This document shows positions 55,651 to 64,000 of a stretch of DNA of 64,000 bases, in pieces (the stretch's first letter is position 1; every line of letters begins with the position of its first letter). Below the pieces are notes generated by a model that searched no databases, had not been told where the DNA came from, and saw only the letters and a list, made by a program, of their open reading frames with translations. Both the position numbers and the translations under genes were made by a program. Origin of the DNA: Rhodotorula mucilaginosa (taxonomy: Eukaryota > Basidiomycota > Microbotryomycetes > Sporidiobolales > Sporidiobolaceae). The DNA is taken from assembly GCA_034406715.1 (NCBI GenBank), contig CP137864.1:248001-312000 (forward strand), given 5' to 3'.

Positions 55651-57794
55651 ATGGTTGCAAGCTGGCAAGGAACCGTGCAAGCCTCGCACGCTGCGCTCGA
55701 GAAGAAGCTCGCCGAGAGCGGCTTCGCAGGTCAAGTCGGTCATGTCGACCCGGGCACGCTCAACGTCACTGCGGTGCCGCTCGACAAGGTCCTGACCGAG
55801 AAGGAGCGTGAGATTACCGAACTCGGGGTCGGTCAGCTGCTCGCCAAGTTGAGCAAGGGCGAACTCAAGGCGGAAGAGGTCACGGTGAGCGGGGCGGCCC
55901 CACTTGATCACAGGCTTGCGCTCGAGCCACAAACTATATCCCCGGCTGACACTTAAGAACTGGGCGTAGCGTGCTTTCTGTCACCGCGCCGTCATCGCGC
56001 ACGAACTCGTGAGTCGATTGCGTTTTCCGTCCTCCGGCGCACGGCCCTTGCCACTTGCCAAACTCGCGTGCAGCCGAGTCTGACTCTCGCCTTTGACCAT
56101 CGCACAGACCAACTGCTTGACCGACATCTTTTTCGACAAGGCTATCGCACGCGCAAAGGCGCTCGATGAACAGTTTGCCGAGTCGGGGAAACCCTCCGGC
56201 GCCCTGCAGTAAGCTCCGTCACATTCGAAACCAGCTGCTCGCCACTCCCGAACGCGGTTACTGACTTCGGACCGTATCAACAGTGGACTCCCGATCTCGC
56301 TCAAGAACCAGATCAATGTCGAAGGCGAAGAGATGAACCTCTGCTACGTCGGCTGGACCGGGCGCGTCTCGCAAGCCGATTCGGCGCTCGTCAAGTGCCT
56401 CTTGCAGCAAGGCGCAGTCCTCTACTGCTACACCAACATGCCGCAGGCCCTCTTCTCGGGCGAGACGATCTGCAACTTGCACGGCCGGACCGTGAATCCG
56501 CACAACCGCGCGCTCGCGGTCGGAGGCTCGTCCGGTGGCGAAGGCGCCCTCGTTGCTATGCACGGTTCGCCGCTCGGCGTTGGGAGCGACATCGGCGGAA
56601 GCATCCGGTGAGTCTATACCTTTCCTCTCCCTGTCGAAAAAAAGTGTTGACCTGGATCCGACCGGACCGCAGGATCCCTTGCGCCTTCAACGGTCTGTAC
56701 GGTCTCCGCCCGAGTTTCGACCGCATCCCATACGGTGGATCGAGCAACAGTATGGAAGGGTTCACCGTGATCCCTTCCGTCCTCGGGCCGATGTCGACCT
56801 CCCTCGACGGCGTCAAAGCGTTCTTCCGCGCCGTCGTCGACGCCGAACCGTGGCGGTATGACCCGCTCGCGCTGCACATGCCGTGGAGCGAAGCGGGCTA
56901 CGCGCTCCGCGAGCATGGAGGAGGGGAGAAACTCTGCTTTGGGATGGTGCACCATAACGGGATGGCGAAGCCGGACGTGCCGTACGTGCGCGCGCTCGAG
57001 ATGCTCAAGAAGGCGCTCCTCGCTCAGGGTCATACCGGTGCGCTTTCACACTCTGTCTCGCTCGTGACAGCGGCGGGGTTCAAGCACTGATGCACTCGTC
57101 ATTTGCACAGTGATCGACTACATGCCGCCCGAAGCCGCCAAAGGTGCCGACTTGATCGTGAGCGAAAACGCTTCACCTGTTTTTCCCTCAGCGAGCAGTA
57201 CCGCCAACTGACTATACCCTCTTACTTCTCGCTGCCCAGACCCGCCTCTTCCTCGCCGACGGCGGCGAAGACATCAAGCGCGAGTGCGCCCTCTCCGGCG
57301 AGCCCGTCCTCGGCGGGGTCTTCAAGGGCAAACCACTGCCCCCCGCCTTGTCGACCTACGAGTTCTGGCAACTTTGCGCGGCCCGTCGCGACTATATCGG
57401 TCTGCAACTCGCCGCGTGGGAACAGACCCGCAACGAGACGGGGACGGGCCGACCGGTCGATGCGTTGTTGTGCCCGCCGGCGGTGTACCCTTCGTTCCGG
57501 CACGACGACCAGCAAGACATCTTTTACACGGGGTTGTGCAACTTGTGCGATTGGCCGACGGCCGTCTTCCCCGTCACGAAAGTCGACCCCGCGCTCGACA
57601 CCGTCACTTCGAAGAGGACCGAGTTCTTGTCCGAGTTTGACCGGATCAATTACGAGCGGTACGATCCGGAGGTTTACAGGGATGTGCCGATTGCGATGCA
57701 ATTGATTGGGAGGAAGGGGGAGGACGAGGCGGTGATTCGGATGATGGAGATTGCGGTCGAGGCGCTCAACTCGTCGACGGCGGCCGAACAGTGA
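55651..57794 (+). CDS. Amidase, amidase-signature family (AmdS-like)
   Basis: Hydrolyses carboxamides to acid and ammonia; cytosolic. ATG at 55651 (MVASWQGTV). Exons include 55651-55884 and 55970-56008; others were read from motif continuity. The N-terminal part has LTEKEREITELGVGQLLAKL and, after splicing, RAFCHRAVIAHEL/TNCLTDIFFDKAIARAKALD. The catalytic Ser-Ser-Lys triad is intact: Lys in GLPISLKNQINV, Ser in VGGSSGGEGALVAMHGS and Ser in GVGSDIGGSIR. Downstream IPCAFNGLYGLRPSFDRIPY and SVLGPMSTSLDGVKAFFRAV are typical of fungal acetamidase-type enzymes; CNLCDWPTAVFPVTKVDP near the end is also standard. The preferred amide is unknown. Divergent from DUR3, with GATAAG boxes between. Confidence 0.93.
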
Positions 57795-58095
57795 GCGAGG
57801 GAAAGTCGTCGCGGGGCCATTCCTCCATCCTCTTTCTTTCGACTTGACTTGGTTTTTGTAGCGTAGAGGATTCTTTGTTGTGCGTCTGTGCCGCCGTGAA
57901 TTGAGATGTGTATGCCGTAAACCCAGGACGTTCGAAGGGGCTGGGCGAGCGACCAATCGCCGGCGGACTGGTCGGATCGAAGGAGCGGCGCTACTGTAGC
58001 CGGCAGAGGAAATGATCGTCAGTTAGCGAATGGCAGCATGCGTGCAGAGTTCCGTGACATGGAGCGCTCACTCAACGCGCTCGATGGACTCGCTC
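57795..58095. other. Convergent 3' intergenic region
   Basis: 301 bp between the amidase stop and the stop of the LYR-like gene. No feature recognised. Confidence 0.5.
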
Positions 58096-58650
58096 TCAAG
58101 TCCCCTCGGCGGCGGCGGCGCCGTGACCCGTCTCGGTGATCCTGCCGAGCCAGACTCTGCCGCCTCCCGTCCGCTCCGCCTCTCGCCACATCCTCTCCAA
58201 TCCCGCTTCAACCTTGTCGCCAATCCGGACTGCAGGATCGCGTTCTGCGTCCCTGCGGCGTTTGTGGTGAGCCTTCTCGGCCGCGAGCGGCTCTTGCGGG
58301 TTCCACACGATCGGGCGATTTGCGGGGATCGAGTCGGGCGTGTGGTGATACGCGAGCGAGGCGAGGTTGGCGGTCAGCGCCGGGGAGGAACCGAGCAGGG
58401 TCAGAGTCCGGTGCACTGCTTTCGGGGGCGTCAGTTCCACTCGGTCCTTGACGCGTAAGGGAGAGATGGAAGATACGCAACTGGTCTGTCTGACTTGGGC
58501 GTGGTCTGCAGTGGTGGCGAGGAGAGCGTGGCGGAGTTGAGATCTGTACAGTCGGCGCAGGTTGGCAGTCCTGGCGCCGTTGGAGCGAGCGACGAGGGCG
58601 AGACCGCGCCAGAAGGAGCGGTACAGTGAGCGTGTAGCCTCGGTCGTCAT
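58096..58650 (-). CDS. LYR-motif (Complex1_LYR-like) small protein, probably mitochondrial
   Basis: LYR proteins bind acyl carrier protein and help assemble respiratory complexes, Fe-S clusters or mitoribosomes. ATG at 58650 (MTTEATRSLYRSFWRGL). The N-terminus carries the L-Y-R signature at residues 9-11 and a second LRRLYRSQLRHALLA helix. Splicing with donor ACCA|GTTGCG and acceptor CGAAAG (60-nt intron, CTGAC branch) keeps the frame into VHRTLTLLGSSPALTANLAS and a basic/acidic tail with GLERMWREAERTGGG. Total length is about 165 residues. I cannot assign a specific member (Mzm1, Fmc1 or others). Its ATG is 125 bp from the divergent Hos3 ATG. Confidence 0.55.
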   Translation of the reverse strand: MTTEATRSLYRSFWRGLALVARSNGARTANLRRLYRSQLRHALLATTADHAQVRQTSCVSSISPLRVKDRVELTPPKAVHRTLTLLGSSPALTANLASLAYHHTPDSIPANRPIVWNPQEPLAAEKAHHKRRRDAERDPAVRIGDKVEAGLERMWREAERTGGGRVWLGRITETGHGAAAAEGT

Positions 58651-58775
58651 GGCAGCACGGATAGAGCTATGTATGGGCCAGAGAGAGAAAGGAGCGAGAG
58701 GAGATTCGATCAACCAACTCCTCAGAGTTGGCTTTGACCAGTCCGGCCCCTTTCGCTCGAGGAGAGGCTGAGAGC
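58651..58775. promoter_or_regulatory. Compact divergent promoter, LYR-like / HOS3
   Basis: 125 bp between two divergent start codons, with a GA-rich core (58681-58702). It must hold both promoters if the two starts are right. Confidence 0.45.
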
Positions 58776-61700
58776 ATGACTGACAGCGCAGACACGGACG
58801 CCGACCAGCTCCTGCTCGCGGAATCGCTCATCTCGCTCTCGCTAGCGTCCGCACACGAACCTCGTCCAGCCGCACCACCGAGAACCGCGGTCCTGTTCCA
58901 GCCTGCGTGCACCTTGCATCGCTACATCCGCACTACAGACGATTCCACCATCGTAGAGAGACCCCAGCGCATCAGGGCCGTCAAAGTCGGCGTCGCAGCT
59001 GCGTGGGCACGACTCGAACAACATCAACACCTCGGCGCCAACGATGACGATGACCGACTCGACCAGCTCTTGCAAGGCTTGACCCTCGCGGGTGGGGATG
59101 GCTCCAAAACGTCTCAACGCGGCGGCGACTTCAAGGGCAAAGGTCGTGCGAGACAAGTCCTCGGAGGAGGAGGAGGAGGCCCGTTCGACATCCTCGACTC
59201 GGACGCCCAGTTGCCCGTCGACCATGCCGCTCTGCGCTACGTTCATCCGAAACCGAACCAGCCGCCCGATAACGACAACGACGAAGGTGGCTGGGAATCG
59301 GCGTCGGATTCGTCGTCTCCCGACGGCGCAGAGGCAGACGCTGGTCCCTCCTCGAAGCCATCGTCCGCCCCACCACCCTGGCCGGAGCAACTCCAGTCCC
59401 TCTGCCGCGCTTCTTCTTCCTCTCTTCATCCTCCCTCTCCCTCGACCTCTCCCAAGACATGGTCGACGACCCGCACCACGAGCGAAATCCCGCCTCACCT
59501 CCCCCAGGGGGATCTGTACCTCTGTCCGGGCAGCGAACCCGCCATCTTTGGTGCCCTCGGCGCATGCTGCGAAGCCGTAGACCGGATCGTTGCAGGAGGA
59601 GGAGGAGGAGCAGGGGTGGCAGCGCAACAACAACAACAAACGGCAAACGTCTCGGAGGATCAGCAAGACGCCGCTACAAGTTATGATCGCGCTTTTGTGG
59701 CCATTCGTCCGCCTGGACATGTGGGTTCCCTCTCTCCGTTACTACCTAAGATAAGAACGCTGACATACGCGCGTATTAAAGCACTGTGGCGAAGCGAGCC
59801 CGCAAGGATTCTGTTTCGTCAACAACGTTGCAGTCGCAGCAGCTCACGGTTCGTCGTCCCTCGTCCCTCGTCCTTGCTTTCTGGCTCCACCCTACCTGGC
59901 CTCGATTCGGATGATTTCGCAACTCGGAACCGTTGGCTGAATTTTGTCCTGGTGTTGCAGCTCACATCGAGCACGGGATCGACCGCGTCGTCATTTTTGA
60001 TATCGACCTGGTGAGTCTTCTCCCAGCGGCCGTTTTCTGCGCGTGCCTCTCCGAGTCGACTTTGCCAGTCGGGGAAGAGAATCCGCTCCTCACCGCCGGA
60101 CACTGGACTCACAGCACCACGGCAACGGCACGCAAGAGATCGCCTGGCGGATCAACGCCGAAGCGCACGAGATTCTCGAAGCGCGTGAACAAGAGGCGCA
60201 ACGACGAGCTGCTGCTGCACTCAAGACGCCGAGATCCTCGCCGAGGAAGAGTTCGCCGCGCAAGATGGGTGGGGGGATGCCGATCCAGAAGGGCGTGAAA
60301 GAGGAGGAGGAGGAGGGGGAGGAGCGGAAAAAGGAGGGAAAGGAGAAGGAGGCGAAAGATCCGCTCAGGATCATGTACGCGTCCCTCCACGATATCTGGT
60401 CCTATCGTGCGTGTCGTCCGAGCTCCGTCACCCTCGAAATTTCGGCCTTGATTCCCGAGACGCGACTCATTTGTTTGTGCTAATGGAGCGTCTTTCCCTT
60501 TCCCGCGCACGAACCTGCAGCGTGCGAGGACGGCGACCCCACCCTCGTCGCCGCCGCTTCGCTCTCCCTCAACGGCGGTCACGGCCAATACATCTCGAAC
60601 GTGCACCTCGAACCGTGGAACTCGGAAGTCGATTTCCACGAACGGTTGTATCCCAAATATCGGGAGGGATTGATCGAGAGGGCGGAGGACTTTGTCAGGC
60701 TGACGAGGGGCGCGGACGAGTTGGAGGAGGAAGAAGGGGCGAGGGGCAAAAAGACTTTGGTGATCGTTTCGCTCGGTGAGCACTGCCCGCCCGCACGTGT
60801 CTGCTTCCTCGAATTCGCCTAGATTCGAGAAGTCTGACTAGTTAGCGATGTGGTCCTATCTCACTCAGGCTGCGACGCGTCCGAGCACGAATCGGCCGGC
60901 ATGTCCCGCCACAACCGCAACGTGCCCACTTCCTTCTACCGCCGCTTCGCGCTCGACGCAACCTCGTTCGCGCACCACCACGCGGCGGGGAAATGCCTCG
61001 CCGTGCTCGAAGGCGGGTACTCGGACCGGGCGCTCGCGAGCGCGAGCGCTGCGTTCTTGTCTGGCTTTGCGGACCGGGTTCCTTCCTCCGCCAACAACGA
61101 CAACGACCGTAAACCCACGGACAGGTTTACTGTCAGCCAAGAGAGGGACGGCTGGTGGAGCGAACCGCACCTCAAGAAGCTCGAAAAGGCCTGCTCGGTC
61201 GCGAAAACCCGGCGCGGCGGCGGCGCTCATTCCTCTCCTTCGGTGCCCGGTCTCCTCATCGGAGCCGATGGCGGCACCGCCTCCGCCACCACCCGCGATC
61301 CATGGCTCGCCCGCGCTGTCGAAGTCTTTGCCCACCTCGAAGACACGGCCGTCGCCTCGTCCATCTCTTCCTCGCTCGCGCCCGGTTCCTCCGGTTCGAT
61401 TCTGCATTCGGATCCGAACACGCCAAGACAGCTCCGAGATCGTACCAAGTCGCGGCCGATCAATTATGCCGCGCTCGCGGACGGGTCGTCGCCGCTACCA
61501 TCTCCGGTGCGAGGCGCTTTGACGTCGACGTCGACTCGCCCACCTTCAGCGTCGAATCGACTTCGCGGCGATGCTGCACCGTCGTCGTCGGAGGAGGAGG
61601 TCTCGACAACGTCGCTGCCTCCGCCTGTACCGGTTCTCCCGCCCGCGTTCGCGTCCGCCGCCGACGAAGCCCCATCGGCCGCTCCGTCCGATCCTCCTCC

Positions 61701-61911
61701 TCACCCCGCCCAACCAGTCTTTGCGTTCACTTCGCCGGACTCAGAAACGCCGATACACGAGTCTGCTCCTTCATCGGTGCCAGCCGCCACCACTCCCGAA
61801 GCAGTCTTCGGTGATGCAGGGGAAGAGAGGGCAGAAGAGAGCGCTCCAGTCAAACCTGCGATCCGATTCACCTGGAAGCAAGGCGGCTTCGGCGGCGAGC
61901 CACGCATGTAG
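58776..61911 (+). CDS. HOS3: Histone deacetylase, Hos3-type (class II)
   Basis: Zinc-dependent protein/histone deacetylase. ATG at 58776 (MTDSADTDAD). N-terminal lead: TAVLFQPACTLHRYIRTTDD and ERPQRIRAVKVGVAAAW, typical of Hos3. An acidic, Ser/Pro-rich insertion precedes LYLCPGSEPAIFGALGACCE. The catalytic domain is complete after splicing: AFVAIRPPGHHCGEASPQGF, CFVNNVAVAAAHAHIEHG, VVIFDIDLHHGNGTQEIAW, MYASLHDIWSYPCEDGD, SLNGGHGQYISNVHLEPWNS, DASEHESAGMSRHNRNVPTS and CLAVLEGGYSDRALAS. The His-His-Asp ligand motifs are all present. A ~70-residue Lys/Glu-rich insertion sits between the DLHHGNGT block and MYASLHD, as in other Hos3 proteins. The last ~250 residues are disordered and end FGGEPRM. 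Confidence 0.92.
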
Positions 61912-62126
61912 GTTCAAATAACGAATAACGATCGTGTTGCAGTTGTTTGCGACAGCGAGTATACAGTTCGTGAGCCCCAGAGAGAGAGAGAGAATGATTA
62001 ACCCCAACTACCACGGTTTACAACAAATTGGCCTGCAGTGAGAAACGAGGTGTCGCGGATATGATATAGCGTGGATGCGTGAAAGAGAGATCGACGACGG
62101 GTACATCGGGCTTGGAAAGTGGCGAT

Positions 62127-63750
62127 CTAGCGGGAAAAGTGACGATCTTCTCCTTGCTCATGTCCGTTTTGCGGCGGTCGGGAAGGATACACGGGGCGGG
62201 TGAGGAGAGGTTGCGGTGGCGGATATTGCGACGATGCGTAGTGCTGGGTGTAGACCATGTCTATCGCAGAAGGAGGAAGGTATTGCGCCCGCGCTGAAGT
62301 CGGTGGCGAGATCGAGTCGGATTCTGTGACAGAGGACGAGTGCGACGAGGACCCGCCCGCCGAGCTCGTAGATCGAGCTCCCGAGGACGAAGACGTTGAC
62401 GGAGCCGCCGAGAGCTTCGAAGCCTTGTGGGTGTGGCTGTACTGCTTCTCGAGTTTGCGAATGAGGCGCGCGCGACTCGGGCGAGGAGTCATGAGGTGCA
62501 AGAGATCCGCTCGTCCGCGTCGAAAGTTGGGATGGGTCCAGCCGGAATAGGTGCTCGCGACTGCGCCAGTCAGGTCGAGAGCAGATCGTAACTGAGAAAC
62601 GGTGAAGCGCTGGAATTGATATACCTGGCAGGCGAGTGTTTCTAAGAGATCAGTGCACAAAACGTGGGCGACAAGGAAGGGAGACAGATCGCGCACATTC
62701 AACTGGCCTGTTGGGTCGGAACCTCGGTGTCAGCATGACAGGACTTGTTTGGCAGCGAGGCAGCAACACGCACGAGTAAAAGAGTGGATGTTGGTGTGTT
62801 GGAACTGTTCGCGCAGGACTTCACTGACAAAGCGGTCGTTGTGAGCGACGAAAAAGGCCTCTCCGGTATGACTGCAAAGATCGGGTCAGCGAGAAACGTC
62901 AAGCGGTATGTACACGCCCCACTCACTCCCACAAGATCACGTCCTGATACCGTTCCGGGTCGGAGAGCATGGCGAATATCTTGTACACGAAAGGCTTGAT
63001 CTCCGTAGCTGTCGGATCGTCCTGCGACGGCGAGATCTCGAGTCAGCGTGATGCTCAATCGTACGGCCCGAGGGATGTAAGAAGACGAACGAATGCAGAA
63101 GACGGGTGGTCGTCGGCAGCACCCGCACTATCGCCGACGACGAGACCGCTCGAACGGCGTCTCTGGTGAGCGCGTAAATTGTTTTCCGGCTGCGCTTGTG
63201 TATGCAGTGCGCCGTGTATCGGGTCAGACGGGTCCGCAACGCCAGGCTGGTGCGGAAAGTCGGTTTCGGAAGAGGCCCATCTCGCCGACTCGACAGACGC
63301 AAACACGGTTCCGCGATGGTGCAGCTCGTGCGGTTGCGGCGGCAGAGCGTGCTGCTGATCGGAGGCGTAAGGCGGGAACTGCGGATCATCGCCGTACGGG
63401 ATTTGATGCCCGCCGTCGCCGGGTGGCGGGATCGAGTCGGCCTCTACTACGGCGCCCTGCTGAGCATAGTGCGCGCCGCTACACTGTCCGTAGTCTGAAT
63501 AGTCGGCGTATGCGTGCGCCGGCGGGTCCGAATACGCGTAGGGGTACTGGATCGAGGGCTGCCGTCCCTGCTCGTCCGCGGTTGCTGCCGCAGCTGCAGG
63601 AGAGAACTCCGCCAAGTCGCGCCCGCTGCCACCTCGATGCATCGGGCTACGCTCGCTGATAAGCGGAAAGGGATTGCCAAGCTTGAGTAGAGCTGTAGTG
63701 GCCTGCGCTGCTGCTGGAAAGGAACGGATCTCAGAGTTGAGTGGCGTCAT
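62127..63750 (-). CDS. HSF-type DNA-binding domain transcription factor
   Basis: Predicted nuclear regulator of about 450 residues. ATG at 63750 (MTPLNSEIRSF). The first ~220 residues are low complexity (Pro/Ala/Tyr/Gln). The HSF winged helix spans several exons: IKPFVYKIFAMLSDPERYQD, VILWDHTGEAFFVAHNDRF, VSEVLREQFQHTNIHSFTR, QLNVYQFQRFTV, then after an unusual ~12-residue insertion TYSGWTHPNFRRGRADLLHL. The aromatic/Arg recognition-helix positions fit HSF, though HSFs usually read FVRQLNxYGFxK. Introns (for example the 73-nt one after QLN) keep the frame. The C-terminus is Ser/Pro-rich, without the leucine-zipper trimerisation repeats of Hsf1, so this is probably an HSF-domain relative and not the main heat-shock factor. 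Confidence 0.82.
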
Positions 63751-64000
63751 GCCGCGATCTTCGTTCAGCGCCGAATAAACCTCCACTTCCGTCCGAAATC
63801 TTCGCTTTCTCAGCGACTTTTCGCCACAGCTTGGCTGCCGAATTCGATTTCAAATTACCAAATTGGGAGTTTGTGGATCTGCCGAACCTCGCCGCTTCCG
63901 GCATCGGAGCCGCCTTTCCGTAGATCTGTCGATCCCTCCCTGGGACCAAGCTCGACGACACGACGGTCGGACGAGTCGAAGCACACGCGAGAAGTCGCGG
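63751..64000. other. Right-edge upstream region of the HSF-domain gene
   Basis: 250 bp to the window edge. It is presumably promoter or 5' UTR of the minus-strand gene that starts at 63750. Open frames here have no supported identity. Confidence 0.4.

Noticed and set aside
57900-57960. tRNA-like TTCGAA box downstream of the amidase
   Set aside because: No matching A-box or cloverleaf arms; the B-box consensus is incomplete.
1-64000. Mobile elements, virus-like elements and CRISPR arrays
   Set aside because: No reverse transcriptase, integrase, transposase, terminal repeats, or spaced direct repeats were recognised.

Overview
This is a GC-rich fungal nuclear window. Genes are dense, lie on both strands, and carry many short introns (about 45-110 nt; GT-AG with occasional GC-AG; CTRAC-like branch sites). 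Intron density, GC-rich codon use and gene content (cactin, an FHIP-like protein, HEI10, a Hos3-type deacetylase, a Dur3 transporter) point to a basidiomycete. A Pucciniomycotina red yeast (Rhodotorula/Rhodosporidium-like) is my best guess; it is an inference, since no rRNA or marker gene is present. I recognise no transposon, virus-like element, tRNA, rRNA or CRISPR array.

Layout. 0.7-9.6 kb: an unrecognised protein (+), a Dbl-type RhoGEF (-), a sedoheptulose-bisphosphatase-like phosphatase of the Shb17 type (-), ribosomal protein eL43 (+) and a tiny Cys/Trp-rich protein (-). 9.7-23.6 kb: cactin splicing factor, FHIP/RAI16-like protein, F-box protein and a HEI10-like RING protein, all (+). 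23.8-35 kb: Hsp104, a 1795-residue Gln-rich AT-hook protein and a Hac1/Xbp1-like bZIP factor, all (+). 35.9-43 kb: a Trk-type K+ transporter (-) divergent from mitochondrial ribosomal protein uL23m (+). 43.6-51.8 kb: a large annexin-like/coiled-coil/membrane-anchored protein (+) convergent with a secreted GH20 hexosaminidase (-). 52-57.8 kb: a Dur3-type urea transporter (-) divergent from an amidase (+), sharing a promoter with four GATAAG boxes. 58-63.8 kb: a LYR-like small protein (-) head to head with a Hos3-type histone deacetylase (+), then an HSF-domain transcription factor (-).

Themes. Proteostasis genes recur (Hsp104, Hac1-like bZIP, HSF-domain factor) without forming a cluster. Dur3 and the amidase form a plausible nitrogen-scavenging pair. 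I found no multi-gene system of a new kind. The observations most worth checking are a 66-codon in-frame Lys-rich extension after the Hsp104 stop, the two-frame C-terminus of the Hac1-like factor, a 5-nt microexon in the HEI10 RING domain, recurrent GC-AG introns, and tandem repeats next to 5' splice sites in two introns.

Exon junctions were worked out by hand from splice consensus and reading-frame continuity. Where exons are listed, their summed length is a multiple of three. For the RhoGEF, Trk, GH20, Dur3, amidase, Hos3 and HSF genes only selected junctions were traced.
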